A DNA stretch of 64,000 nucleotides from Clarkia xantiana subsp. parviflora (GCA_036873135.1 JAPTYO010000005.1:13742166-13806165), one strand, 5' to 3'. Shown: positions 1-11,757, numbered from the stretch's first letter. Numbers and translations: made by a program. Notes: a model not told the origin generated them from the letters alone.

Positions 1-151
1 TTTTCTCTCAAATTACCACAAATGAGGAATTGTGAATTACCCTAATAAAACCCCTAATACTCCCTATTTATAGGAAGATCAAAGTGGACAACAGTGCACT
101 TTGACCACACCTATATTTCGGCCGACCTTGGTGTATAAGGGAGGCCCAATT
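1..151 (-). mobile_element. Copia 3' LTR fragment, 5'-truncated
   Basis: The sequence matches the middle of the copia-type LTR at 4383-4983 (shared run around the TATTTATAGG box and the TTTCGGCCG motif), then breaks off near 151, where the intact LTR continues with GGGCC sequence. The counterpart in copy B (36791-37254) shows the missing outer part, starting TGTTGGATTAC after the flank gtgcg. From about 178 the sequence resumes homology to the LTR-proximal internal region of the same family (compare 5187 onward). Confidence 0.75.
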
Positions 152-894
152 GCACCACGTTGTAAGGGAGACCTCTGTTAAAAAACATTAAATTGTACCG
201 CGTTGTATCCTAGGTCAACTGTTAATTATCCAATTGCCTAGTTTCCATATAGGAATACTTGTCCAAGGCATCCGCACAAGTATTCAAAACCTTCAAATAA
301 TATCTGGCTGGTGTCCACCTAGTGAATACAAGAGTCGGTGAATTACAGGTGAACTTGACCATCCCCATCGCTCATACCCTTAGTTAAACCCAACCGGTTT
401 CCAAAGACATGGTCACTTGGCCTTTTTCTTCAGCACTGCCCTGGTAAGAGGGAAGCGAACATTGAGCCTTACCTTAGATATGAGCTCTGAGTCCATGAAG
501 ATACTTCGGGTTCCTCTTCATAAGGCTCCCAGGATCAATCGCACGCTCGAGGTGAAGAAGTTTGCACCCATTCGAAGAATATGTCGTGTTACTCCGAAAC
601 CAATTGATCGTTTTGCGTAACCAAGTTTACCCCTGGTTCTTAGCAAGTCTTGTTTCGGTAGAGGCCCACCACTCCTACAAGAAGACCGTGCCAGTTTGAC
701 TAGGCAAAGCCCACATTTGACATAATATAAGCAGTGGATTGCGTCCTCTTACGAATTTGTTTATAGATCATTAAATCTGATGTAATCAAACATTTTGAGG
801 TCGATGAATCATAAACTCGATTTGCAATTCTTTCATTTATAAAAAAATGTAACTTTCAATTATCAAAATTTTATCACTGATACGTTCCCATTTT
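152..894 (-). mobile_element. Copia 3' internal untranslated region
   Basis: Non-coding stretch between the 3' LTR remnant and the RNase H reading frame of the minus-strand copia fragment. Its portions 178-600 and 578-760 align with 5187-5600 and 5790-5960 of the pol-less element at 4383-9759, so both belong to one family. A short plus-strand open frame at 417-620 recurs at 5431, 37520 and 42530, but only because the DNA is repeated; it has no recognisable domain and is antisense to the element. Confidence 0.65.
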
Positions 895-1535
895 TTAAAC
901 CCTACGCAATCCAAGCAGTTTAACGTGCTTTTCAAATGTCTCTTTGCGTAATGGTTTAGTTAATAGGTCCGCTACCATGTCATCAATGGGCGAGTATTCT
1001 AAAGTGATTATATTGTCTTCGACCATAGATTTAGCATAATTATATTTCACATCAATGTGTTTAGTCCTACTATGGTACTTTGGATTCTTAACTGCCATAA
1101 AAGCTACCTGACTGACGGAGTACACCTTCACAGGCTTACTCCTGACATCGTCATCAAGCAGCGCAGTAAGAAGCCTTTTTAGCCAGACTGCTTCCTGTGC
1201 ATTTTTTGAGAGAGCAACGAATTCCGATTCCATCTTAGACATCGCGACACAGGATTGCTTCTTGCTCGTCATGAAATGGAGACATTAGCAAGGAGAAAGA
1301 GTCCTCCTGTGGTGGACTTACGATCGTCTAGATCGCCACCATGGTCGGCGTCACTGAAACTGGTCAATTCTAACTTCCAGCCCTCATAGCACAATACATA
1401 GTCGGCATTACCTTTCAGATACCGTATGATCCGTTTTACTGCCTTTAAATGTTGATAGCCAGGGTCTGATTGGAATCTTGCTACTAGGCCCATAGCGTTA
1501 CATATGTCCGGACGAGTGCAAAGCATGGCGTACAT
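895..1535 (-). pseudogene. Ty1/copia RNase H domain, degenerate
   Basis: Two overlapping minus-strand frames (895-1272 and 1269-1535) join by a frameshift at the ATGA overlap. The upstream piece has the RT-RNase H connection (MYAMLCTRPDI, VKRIIRYLKGNADY) and the first RNase H acidic motif SFSDADHGGD with the following RKSTTGG. The downstream piece has TSKKQSCVAMSKMESEFVAL, carrying the second acidic residue, and ends in the copia C-terminal pattern with RTKHIDVKYN and ADLLTKPL. In family terms this degrades the RNA strand of the RNA/DNA hybrid during reverse transcription. The frameshift and lack of upstream pol make it non-functional. Copy B is 37998-38632, where the MESEF segment is replaced. 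Confidence 0.9.
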
Positions 1536-1573
1536 GAACTTCCGACCATGCTTAAATACTCTGCACTCTTCAT

Positions 1574-1950
1574 TTATTCACGCTCTTGCTGGTTCTTTGG
1601 GCCGTCACGTTTTGACAACGCGCACACGAATACTACCGGCGTCTCCACGGGTTTGGCATCTTGTAATCTGAACCTTTTCAACAGTTTGTTGATATAGACT
1701 TCCTGAGATAGACATAACCTCCGGGCGGCACGATATCTAGAAATTTTAATGCCCAAGATGTACGTAGCCTCTCCCATGTCTTTCATTTCAAATACAGATG
1801 CCAACCAGGACTTTGATTCATTCATGAAACTCACATCGTTCGCAGCAATGAGTATGTCATCCACATATAAGGTTAAGATGACGTACTTAGACCAGAGGTC
1901 TTTGTATACACGCATGGATCCTCGTGGAGGTTCACGAATCCGTTTCCAAC
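1574..1950 (-). pseudogene. Ty1/copia reverse transcriptase C-terminal part
   Basis: Minus-strand frame encoding the second half of a copia RT palm. It contains LYVDDILIAAND, the YVDD polymerase active-site motif, followed by the family's WLASVFEMKDMGEATYILGI and LCLSQEVYI segments. A 1-bp difference near 1890 from copy B (38671-39033) shifts the frame; copy B keeps a longer frame with DPCVYTKTSG ahead of the active site. Upstream RT, integrase and gag are missing: near 1945-1960 the sequence switches to DNA homologous to the extensin 3' flank, so the element is cut in the middle of RT. The frame to the right is separated by stops from the RNase H piece. Confidence 0.88.
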
Positions 1951-4382
1951 GAATACTTTTGTAGATGTGTACTGGGTGCAATAAAGGAAGGATATACGGA
2001 AGGAATATTCAAGAGACTAATAATTATTATTCAAATTTTATTAAGGGTCTTCACGTACCATCAAAAGGTGTGGGCCTCATAGGGAGTTGTTTCGTTCGAC
2101 TTCGGTAGCAGCTCTCCTTCACTTCTTGATCATGCTTTGCCAGCGACGAATTTGCATTGAAGAGTACGAGGTCACGGGACAGCGCTTAACTTAACCGAGC
2201 TAGAGCAAAATATTAGCAATTACCTATAAGGACCTCATATAAAAATTACAAAGGACCCCATATAGAATTAAAAAGGAAACCCCATATAAAATTAAAAAGG
2301 AAACCATAGAAATATAATACTTAGTAGTCTTGTTGGTTTTGCGTGTATATAATAATAACTCCATCCATGGTTCAAGTCTCACTATTCATACTTTTAATCC
2401 ATAATAATATTTTTACTATTTAATATTTTTTCTATTTTATTTAATATTTGTTCACCAATGTCATTTTGCTAGCTAGTTTTTAATCTAATTTTTTTAAAAC
2501 ATTTCTAAATTGTCGTTTGTTCTTCTCTTAAAACTCTTATTTTCTTTTATGTCTCATTTTTTCTCTTCACGCGTCATTGAAAAATTCTTCTTACAATTTT
2601 GGAAGTTATTTTTACAACAAAAATATCATAAGTTTATTTATCCCATTCTAATTGATTTTTTTTAATTGACCAGGAATAATTGTATAATTTTTTATATTAG
2701 TATAATATTATTAATGTTTGTAGTTTTTATTTATTCATTATGAGTATATATATATTGTTGTAATTTAACAAATTAATTATGGAAAAAATTATTCATTCGA
2801 CCCGAAATTATATTTGATCCTACCGGTTTTTTTAGTTATATAAACAAGTAATGTGCACCAACTGATCCCTAGGTCCTGGATTCGTCACTGTTCTTTGCTG
2901 AAGTAAAGATCAGTCACTTCGTTCCAAGAAGGGTTTCTTGTCTCAAGCACAACATACCCATATTAATTTTTGAAAAGAGAACTTGCATTGGATCCTCATT
3001 TTCATTCTTTTCTCCATTGTAATTGTAGTCATACAACCTATTAGTTTGTTGGACCAAGCCCCTTCTTTGTTATTCTATTTCGTATTAATAAACATTAATT
3101 CTATATAGATATCTGTAACACCACTAAAATATCGGGACTAAATAAATTCAAGTTAAAATTCTGATGTCTTACTTAAGTTAAGAAAGGTTTAAAGGAAACA
3201 CCTTACAAGATGAATACTTGATTGAATACCAAATGAATATTGGGTAAATTTTCCAAATGTACTTAGCGTGAGTTTAGGTGATGAATATTGTCACGCAAAT
3301 TTGAGGGTAAACATGGAGAGCACATCCGTTTTCTCAAACTATGTCCACCTACAAAAGTGTTTAACCAAACCAAAAGAGGGACGAGATACAAGGCTGACGG
3401 CGAAGAGTTAGACGAAGTTTCAAAAAATGTTGGGAGTCAGTAACCTCTGTTTGTGACACATGTTGGTAAGTACAGATAACCTCTTTGTAGTCTTGCTCAT
3501 AATTATGATAGGATACACGCTGTTTGGAAATGCATAATTGGTTAACGATGGTTGTGCTACAACCCTGAAATCATACGGATTTATTAATTACCTTCTCAAT
3601 AGGATCAAATTATTCTAAATTATATTCTATAAGTTTTCAGTAGACACAAAAATTGCATAATTATGACCATTTGAAGTTGGACATTCAAATTTGTTTGGTT
3701 CGGTCGAAATTCCGAACCGACTCGTTTTAAGGTCATAAACGGGTCTGTTACAATTTTATTCGATCTGAAAGTATTTTAGGACATTAATGTATGTTAGTCA
3801 AACTTTTCATTGACGTTAAGATCATTCAAAACAGAGTTTTATGGAGAAAGTTAGGAACCTTAGAGTTGCATTTTCAAATCTGTTGGTCATTTTGGACAGT
3901 GTTGTTTGATGACGATAACGACCTACTCAATTTCTTTTTTAGGAGTTGCATTTTCTTTTTGATGACTTATTAATTTAAATTAGATAATATTTTTGTGGCA
4001 TAAAATTCTCTTATAATGGACTTTTATTGATGAAAATATGGTCTTTTAAAGTTGACAGGTCAATCTAAATTCTGCAGTAAACCTAAACGTATACTAGCTT
4101 TAGGAGGCTCATTCAAGGGAACTAGACATCAGATTAAAGCACCATTTGCACCATTGGTATCGTGACTAAATGAGGTTGGTCAAATATGTGGTAAACTTAG
4201 CTTGACCTGGATTACTTATGGTGGTTGATAATGATTCTATTGATTATAACGCATAGTTGAGTGTGCGGTCACGATTGAGATACATCACATCAAGAGTTAC
4301 ATTAATATATGTTGTTCGTTATTATAGTAATATCGATCGGATTTGATTAGCGTTACTGTTACGGGTTGGGGGGCCTAGTGCG
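1945..4382. repeat. Paralogue of extensin 3' flank (copy A)
   Basis: From about 1945 this DNA aligns with the sequence downstream of the extensin stop codon, starting at about 32090: shared ATACTTTTG(T/C)AGATGTGTA, GGATATACGGAAGGAATATTC, then the TTGGATCCTCATTTTCATTC stretch. No extensin coding sequence precedes it; the position is taken by truncated copia RT. Relative to 32090-36790 it has an extra 750-bp hAT-like element (2141-2890) and lacks the ~3.0-kb Helitron-like insertion. It ends at the copia LTR at 4383, and the 36790 paralogue ends in an LTR at the same base. No credible gene is seen; the short frame at 3791-3973 has no recognisable domain. Confidence 0.85.
2141..2890. mobile_element. 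Non-autonomous hAT-like element
   Basis: A 750-bp AT-rich segment bounded by 11-bp terminal inverted repeats, CAGCGACGAAT at the left and ATTCGTCACTG at the right (10 of 11 paired), flanked by 8-bp direct repeats tgctttgc (2133-2140) and ttctttgc (2891-2898; 7 of 8). The paralogous site near 32265-32275 has a single TGCTTTGC and no insertion, a natural empty site. CAG-starting termini and 8-bp target duplications are the hallmarks of the hAT superfamily. It has no transposase frame, so it would depend on an element elsewhere. The copy in duplicate B is 39239-39989. Confidence 0.85.
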
Positions 4383-4983
4383 TGTTGGATTACTGGGCTA
4401 AATACTACGGAAACTCAGAAACGGTACATGCTAGTAATCACATTTACGCAGCGGAAGATGTGCACATACCTTAAACGCTTTCCGTAGTCCCAAGATCTTG
4501 CCGAGGGAGTTCTCGATCCACCGGACGAAACCCGTAGTGGTTTTTGTTAAGGAAGTCCTACGCGGTATAGTCTCTACAACAAAGCCTCTGATCGATTCTT
4601 GGCATGGACAGATCTCCCTAGTGTTTACTAAAAGCAAATTGGCACACCCTTGGAGGTGAAGGAGGTTCGGCCGAAACTAGGGTTACTAGAGGAGAAGGTT
4701 TTTCTCTCAAATTACCACAAATGAGTAATTGTGAATTACCCTAATAAAACCCCTAACTCTCCCTATTTATAGGAAGATCAAAGTGGACAAAAGTCTACTT
4801 TGCCCACACCTATATTTCGACCGGCCTTGGTGTATAAGGGGGGGACCAATTTTGGGCCGCTCATGTCAATTGGAATTCGGGTCTAGCCCAATTTCACTAA
4901 TGTGGCATTTACCCAATTGTCTCGGGTAACATATACATATTAATGGGATTCCATTTACAACGGCCAATCACCATATGCTAACA
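4383..4983 (-). repeat. 3' LTR of the pol-less copia-type element
   Basis: A 601-bp LTR that reads on the minus strand from TGTTAGCATATGG to TCCAACA, giving the TG...CA ends of retroviral-type LTRs. A TATTTATAGG box lies on the plus strand near 4763-4772, i.e. CCTATAAATA on the element strand, a plausible promoter. Immediately upstream on the element strand is the polypurine tract. The left flank gtgcg is the target duplication. Confidence 0.88.
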
Positions 4984-6495
4984 GCTCCCACTCGCCGGAA
5001 TGGGAGTGTGCCTGTTAATGTATTATTGTCCAAATCGCATCAACATTTCATTCTTCCAATCTTGTCCCTGCTTCCGAATAGTTCATACGATGTTTTTCGT
5101 GCGACCGGCGGATACGACGAGCATCATGATACTCATCTGTTAGGAGTGTTGTAGCGCCCGCAGAACGTTGATTCCAATTTCCAATCAATATATTAAAAAC
5201 ATTAAATTGTACCGCGTTGTATCCTAGGTCAACTGTTAATTATCCAATTGCCTAGTTTCCACATAGGAATACTTGTCCAAGGCATCCGCACAAGTATTCA
5301 CAACCTTCAACTAATATCCGGCTGGTGTCCACCTAGTGAATACAACAGTCGGTGAATTACAGGTGAACTTGACCATCCCCATCGGTCATACCCTTAGTCA
5401 AACCCAACCGGTTTCCAAAGACATGGTCACTTGGCCTTTTTCTTCAGCACTTCCCTGGTAAGCGGGAAGCGAACATTGAGCCTTACCTTAGATATGAGTT
5501 TTGAGTCCATGAGGATACTTCGGGTTCCTCTTCATAAGGCTCCCAGGATCAATCGCACGCTCGAGGTGAAGAAGTTTGCACCCATTCGAATCTTGAGGTT
5601 TCTACCTAGCACAACTGAGCCTGATCCCGTGGTCGAACATGACACGCGTAGTATGAAGCACGCGTCGATAGCATACCCGAACATTGTCAGGAGTGGGATA
5701 TGTCAACAATACTATCGCAGAATTTTCATATGGCCCAGAATGTGGTGAATGACAAACAGATTTCATCACGATGATGTGCAAAACGAAGATCATGTCGTGT
5801 TACACCGAAACCAAATGATCGTTTTGCGTAACATGTTTACCCCCTGGTTTTTAGCCAGTCTTGTTTCGGTAGAGGCCCCCCGCTCCTACAAGACGACTGT
5901 AACCGTCTGACTAGGCAAGGCTTACATTTGACATAATTTAAGCAGAGGATTGCGTCCTCTTACGTACTTTGAAACGATGTGTTCCGTCTTTCGAGGTACA
6001 CGTGCTCGTGGCCCCTATTCCAGGTTTAACCTATGGTATAAATCATTTCGTTTCCAAAATTCAATTTAATTTAATCCAATCGGTTTCGCACATGTTCATC
6101 ATTACAGAATTTATCATATAATGAAGTACTAAAAAATGAGAAAGAGTTAAATCGGTTTGTTCTTAGAATTACAAAATCGATGGATATTAACGGTATTTCG
6201 ATGTTTCATGATATTAGATGAAGGAGAGCGTGTATATTTGTTTGATCCGACCAATTGCACTTGGTGGATATTTCGGTTTTAACTTCGTTTCAGATCGATC
6301 CGGTTTAACCGAGTCGATTAATTTTGATAAGTAGATCACATTTCGAATCAAAAGGAAACTACTTTGTTCAACAAATCCGAATCTCAATCAACAAAAATTC
6401 AAATATTAAACGAACAATAGGAAATGCATTAAAAACAATAATAAGGTCTCAGATCGTAGATTGAAGCTAAGATAAACAAGCAGTCTCAACATGTA

Positions 6496-6816
6496 TCATC
6501 GGTGGTTGTTGCACCGATCACCGTTTAGACCTTTTGTTGCTAGGGTTTGCCAAGCTTTTCCGAAGACCATCGAATCTTTCATGGATGCCTCAGATTCTTT
6601 GGATATGTTTTCTTCTCCATGGTCGGCCTCGTACAGATCCACAATCGCCTTAATCGATGTGATTAGACATGTGAGTCCATTATCATTAGCAAACCATGAG
6701 AGAGGAAACATCTTCATTACTTTCCGAACCCTTGTCCATACGTCTGTTTCGTCAGCGGGATCATGAGCGGTTATAACACCGTTATCATTGCATAGACTAC
6801 TGTAGTATTCTTCCAT
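6496..6816 (-). pseudogene. Unidentified internal frame of the copia-type family
   Basis: A 106-residue minus-strand frame inside the pol-less element. I do not recognise the protein. It contains SWFANDNGLTCLITSIKAIV, and a diverged version (SWLADENGLGYLIESIKFI) lies in the oppositely oriented relative around 13550-13620. Protein-level conservation across two diverged elements suggests a once-coding segment, perhaps gag-like or captured host sequence. No zinc knuckle, protease or polymerase motif is visible. It is AUG-initiated but short, and flanking sequence has stops. Copy B is 43595-43915, with one visible substitution (K to T). Confidence 0.4.
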
Positions 6817-9141
6817 GAGGTATTTTGCTTTAGCGGCCTTTCCTCCACCCTAGTGAAGGCTTGTGGCACACCAAAGATGCAATGCGCTGCTCTCCATTAA
6901 CTATTCCTCTACTTCAACTGACAGTTTCGAGTAAATTGATTCTCGTGCTGTCCGATCTTTCCTCAACCTTTTCTTGTTGTTGTAGATGTATGGTTTTCCA
7001 TATTTGTCCGTCTCGATCCTTTTTGCTTTCAAATTGCTTTAGTCATCAACGCATGCAGCAATACAGATATCTTCAACACTGTCTTTCCATTCATCATAAT
7101 TCATACCATCCATATTGCGAGGTTCATAGAAGCGTACCGACCCAACCATGAAAACTAACACATTGATAATCATGCACAATTAGGGAGACAATAACATTTT
7201 GAGAAAGAATTGCATACATCAGATATCTATTAAGATAAATTACGACAAATAATGATTCCTCAGCCATCTAAACCAAACCGACTGCCAGTAAACCGATGGA
7301 AGGGGGTTGTGAAAGAGTTCGCATTACCGTTGTCTAGATCAGTCTTTTAAATTGGTTTTGATCGCAAATTACCGGAACAGGAATTTCAAAATAAGCATAC
7401 CTGATCTTGGCTTTCCCAAGGCTCTTTTTTTTTTTGAAAAAAATATTCTGAAGAATTTACGCATGCATACACAATTCTACTTCACAAGCAAATCATCATA
7501 GCAAGCCAAGTTCATCGTCCAAACCACATATCATGCATACGCGTAATGCGTCTAATGTTCCGAGGAACTCATGCTAGCATATACATAATTCTAATTTCTA
7601 AGTAAACTACTACATGCAGCTAGATCCTTCTTAACATTCAAGCATACGTGTCATACATGAAACTTCCACATCAAAAATGCATATTTGGCGACTGGTTTTC
7701 ATTTTTAAAACATTTTAAAATATTAAGGGTTGAGTTGCAATTCATGCTAATAGTCAATCTTGCGAATTTCTAGACATGTATCTTAGTCAAGTGCAACCAT
7801 CAGAACATATCTATCCTAGTGCGCAGACCATATATTTAACCAGGGCTTTGCCCCCAACATGCAATTTCCAGCTTGCTTGACATATTCAAGACGACAGTTC
7901 TAATAGATATATGTGACGTAAAGTAAGCAATTTAAATTCTGCCGTCTAATTAATCCAGTCCCAAAATCATGCATTTATGAGATCCATCACCATAACCGAA
8001 ACTACGCATTAAGGTTTAATTAAAACATGAAAATTTAAACCTTCGAGGATTGTGTATACTATTTTAAAGTTCGAAAATATTTGGATTTTAAAATTTGACC
8101 ATCCCATTTTATTAATTGACTTGAATTCGATTTTGAAAAATCCGGTTCGGTTCAGTCACTTTCGGTTCAATCTGGTTAGGTTCCATAAATTCGGTTCTGG
8201 CCGGTTTTATTTTAAAATCTAGTTCGTTCCGAACCGGTTCAATAGGATTTCGGTTCGGTTCGGTTCAACACTCTAAACTGGTTCGGTTATATCCACTTAG
8301 TTACCCCGATTCGACCCGACCCGACTAGGTCGAACCGATTAAGAAAACCCGGATTGGTTTAATCTGTTTCAGTTTAGCAAATTGGACCGGCCCATTAAAC
8401 CCATAGGGTTCGACAAAAATGTTTCTTGTGGGCTACGTAGGGTTTTAAAATCCACTAAAAATTAACTTAGCAACCAAGAAATATTAATTATGTAAAATAA
8501 TTTCAATATTGCATATATATATATATATATATATATTGTCAAGATTCTATCTATAAGACAAAATCAATCAACAATTTATATATATATTTCGGCTAATACG
8601 CATGTGTATATATTTATTTATTGTTAATATCTTTAATAGAGAAACAAATATACTGATAATATATTTTCTTAATATTTTAGGCAACTAAATCTATTAATAA
8701 TATCTTTATCCCTATTAATTATCTAGATATATTGATAGTTTTATATTTCTATATATTATGTGAATCTATCCATGCATTTCCAATTATAAATATATTGTCA
8801 CATTTAATTAAAATTAAAATATGGTAAACAGTATAATAATATATTTCGGTCGAAAACATGAAACTTGAAGCTTAAGAAATAAATTTTTTTACCTTATAAT
8901 CTCCTAGGATTAGGCCGAAAAATACCAATTGGAAACAAGTGGTCAAATTTCAAGATCAAATTTTACTAAGATCTACAATCCAATGTTTGATTTTGATAAA
9001 AGTCATGTTTTTCTTGAAGATCACGAACATCAAATTTTACTAAAATCATCATGAAAATTTCAACACTAACCATTATAAAAATCATAAAATTTGATTTTGA
9101 ATCAAGAACATAAATTTATCAAAATCATGAATTCCTAACAC

Positions 9142-9156
9142 AGGATCTGATACTAC
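9142..9156 (-). other. Primer-binding site (tRNA-iMet type)
   Basis: On the minus strand the two bases after the LTR end are followed by TAGTATCAGATC, matching 10 of 12 bases of the plant initiator-methionine tRNA complement TGGTATCAGAGC used by many copia elements. The oppositely oriented relative has the better preserved TAGTATCAGAGC at 10807-10818. Confidence 0.75.
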
Positions 9157-9759
9157 TGGTGGATTACAGGGCTAAATACTAAGGAAATTACAAACGGTAC
9201 ATGCTAGTAATCACATTTACGCAGCAGATGTGCACATACCTCAAACGCTTTCCGTAGTCCCAAGATCTTGCTGAGGGAGTTCTCGATCAACCGGACGGAA
9301 CCCGTAAATGTACTTGTTAAGGAAGCCCTACGCGGTATAGTCTCCACAGCAAAGCCTCTGATCGATTCTTGACAGGGACAGATCTCCAAAGTGTTTGCTT
9401 AAAGCAAATTAGTTCACCCTTGGTGGTGAAGGTGGTTCGGCCGAAACTAGGGTTACTAGGGGAGGAGGGTTTACTCTCAAATTACCACAAAGGAGGGATT
9501 GTGAGTTACCCTAATAAAACCCCTAACACTCCCTATTTATAGGAGGAGCAAAGTTGACAAAAGTCCACTTTGCCCGCACTTATATTTCGGCCGGCCTTGG
9601 TGTATAAGGGAGGCCTAATTTTGGGCCTCTCATGTAAATTGAGATTTGGGATTTGGGTCTAGCCCAATTTCCCTAATGTGACATTTATCTAATTGTCTCG
9701 GGTAACATATACATATTAATGGGCTTCCATTTACGGCGCCCAATCACCATATGTGAATA
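9157..9759 (-). repeat. 5' LTR of the pol-less copia-type element
   Basis: A 603-bp LTR matching 4383-4983, more diverged in its outer bases (plus-strand right end tgaata instead of ctaaca). It is followed on the plus strand by the target duplication gtgcg. Visible LTR-LTR divergence means the insertion is old compared with the ~37-kb duplication, whose copies are nearly identical. Confidence 0.88.
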
Positions 9760-9764
9760 GTGCG

Positions 9765-10287
9765 GACTTGTAGTATTTTGGATTAAGCATTTGAAGTAAG
9801 TGACCCGACCCTTATTTCTACTTTTATAAACGCTCACGAAATATTTTGAGCATATAACGTTTCATGTTTTTAAAAAAGTTTTATATGTCTTTTGGTCCAA
9901 CATCTTTGACAATTTTTGGGGTTTGTTCCAACATCTTTTTTCTTTGTTTTGGTACTGTATGTTTGACAACTTTTGGCTTTTGGTCTATCCGTTAGTTGAC
10001 CGTCAGTGTGACCGTTAAATAGTCACGTTACTTGCACATGCCTAGCCCTAATTTTTTTGTTCAGTTTAGTCATCAAATTTATTGTCCTACCTTTTTATTT
10101 TTGCAATTTAGCACTTAAACATTATCAACCGCACCCTAGGACAAAATTGACCTAGCCATGGCCCAAATCATGGCTAGTGTCGCGGACTTGGGCGACCCTA
10201 ACCATGGTCCGACCTAGCCATGGTTCGGACCATGGCTAGGTCAAAGGTCCATTTGGGTCAATTGGACCCTAATGCTAAATTGACATA
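9765..10287. other. Spacer between head-to-head LTRs, with hairpin
   Basis: About 520 bp between two oppositely oriented LTRs, without coding potential. It contains repeated CCATGG-centred motifs and a perfect hairpin at 10211-10242: 13-bp arms GACCTAGCCATGG / CCATGGCTAGGTC around a 6-nt loop. A diverged relative of the hairpin lies at 10149-10181. The segment from 9764 to 10000 is T-rich, with repeated TTTTGGT words resembling the edges of non-autonomous DNA elements, but I could not define ends. Counterpart 46832-47354. Confidence 0.6.
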
Positions 10288-10804
10288 TGTAAGCATATGG
10301 TGATGGGCGCCGTAAATGGAAGCCTTTATATATATATGTTACCTAAGTTAATTGGGTACATGTCATATTATGACATTGGGCTAGACCCAAATCCCAATTG
10401 ACATGAGAGGCCCAAATTTAGGCCTCCCTATGCATAGTGGCCGGCCTAATTATGTAGGTGCGTAAAGTGGACTTTTGTCTACTTTACACCTCCTACTTTA
10501 CACCTCCTATATATATGGAGAGTTAGTGGACTTTTGTCTACTTTACACCTTCAAGCAAACATCTCGGAGATCCGTCCCTTGCTAAGAATCGATCAGAGGC
10601 TTTGCTGTGAAGAATATACCACGTAGGGCTTCCTTCACAAGAACCCCTACGGGTGCCGACCGGAGGATCGTGAACTCCCTCCTGCAAAGATCTTGGGACT
10701 ACGGACAACTGTAGAGGTATGTGCGAATCTTCCGCTGCGTAATTTCAATTACTAGCATGTACCATGATTTAGTTTCCGTGGTAATTACTCCCCGTAGTCT
10801 AACA
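10288..10804 (+). repeat. 5' LTR of oppositely oriented copia-type element
   Basis: A 517-bp LTR reading TGTAAGCATATGG to GTCTAACA on the plus strand, homologous to the reverse complement of 9157-9759. It is followed directly by a primer-binding site (10807-10818, TAGTATCAGAGC; 11 of 12 to the initiator-Met complement) and by the same leader that lies left of 9142 on the other strand. Contains a TATATATATG box near 10325. Counterpart 47355-47871. Confidence 0.85.
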
Positions 10805-11415
10805 GTAGTATCAGAGCCTGTGTTAGGAGTTCATGATTTTGATAAGTTGATGTTCTTGAAAATTTAAAACTTTGGACTGAAATTTTTAAAAGGAGAATTT
10901 TAAAATTTTCAATTTTTTATGGTCAAGGAGGTCCGAAATTTTCATGATGTTCTTAGGAAATTTGATGTTCATGATCTTCAAGAAAAATGTAATATTTATC
11001 CAAATCAAACATTGGATTTTAGATCTTATTAAAATTTATCTTAAAATTTGACCACTTGTTCCCAAATTTTTGTTTTTGGCCGAAACCCTCGGTAAATTAT
11101 AAGGTAAATTTTTAATTTCTAAAGCACCAAGGGATAAAATTTCGGCGAAATATTTAATTATATTGTTTACCATATTTTAATTTTTATTCTAGGTAAACAA
11201 TATCTCTATAATTGGGAACATTGTGATAGATTCACATTAATAAATAGAAATATATATAAATATCAACATATCTAAATATTTAAATAGCTTAAAGATATTA
11301 TTGATAGATTTTAGTTACTAAAAGATTGAGAAAATATATTGTTAATATCCGTTTCCCTATTTAAATATTGAGAATAAATAAAAAAATATATATTTATATA
11401 TGTGTGCCGAATTTT

Positions 11416-11463
<48 letters not shown>
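11416..11463. repeat. Compound (AC)n(AT)n microsatellite, short allele
   Basis: Twelve AC units followed by twelve AT units within the leader of the plus-strand copia-type element. The equivalent tract in copy B (48483-48582) has 16 AC and 34 AT units. Confidence 0.95.
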
Positions 11464-11757
11464 GTTGATTGATTTAGTATTAAAGATATAATCTTGGAAA
11501 TAAATATATATATGTTATAGTTATGGCCGAAAATATATTTATATTTAATATTGGAAATTATTTTATATTATTAATGTTACTTGGTGGCTAATCTAAATAT
11601 TTTTGGACTTTAAAACCCTACTTGGGCCACAAGTAAACATTTCGGCCCAACCTTTAATATTTTAAGGGTTAATAGGTGTTTTGGTCAGTGATGTTTGACA
11701 AGTTTAAAGTTTTGGTCAGTGATGTTTTTTTTTTCCTAGTTTTGGTCTCATATGTTA

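Larger units (their letters stand above)
4984..9156 (-). mobile_element. Internal region of the pol-less copia element
   Basis: On the element strand this runs from the PBS side (9156) to the polypurine tract. Segments: AT-rich leader about 7680-9140, including an (AT)n run at 8513-8535 and a cluster of GGTTCGG-type repeats at 8145-8300; the unidentified frame near 6496-7230; and a 3' region (5187-5960) shared with the pol-containing fragment at 178-760. Immediately 5' of 5960 on the element strand, where RNase H would be expected, homology switches to leader-type DNA, which marks the pol deletion. Many stops; no full gene. Confidence 0.7.
4383..9759 (-). mobile_element. Complete pol-less copia-type LTR element
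   Basis: A 5377-bp minus-strand element with both LTRs (3' LTR 4383-4983, 5' LTR 9157-9759), perfect 5-bp target duplications gtgcg (4378-4382 and 9760-9764), a purine-rich tract ahead of the 3' LTR (GAGTGGGAGC on the minus strand, from about 4993), and a primer-binding site beside the 5' LTR resembling the initiator-Met tRNA complement. The interior (4984-9156) has only decayed frames and no integrase, RT or RNase H, though its 3' internal part is the same family as the pol-containing fragment at 1-1950. It is a LARD-like, non-autonomous derivative. Copy in duplicate B: 41482-46826. Confidence 0.9.

Noticed and set aside
417..620. Short plus-strand frame (also at 5431, 37520, 42530) that looks conserved four times
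   Set aside because: Conservation reflects duplicated copia 3' internal DNA; the frame is antisense to the element, has no known domain and diverges after the shared DNA ends.
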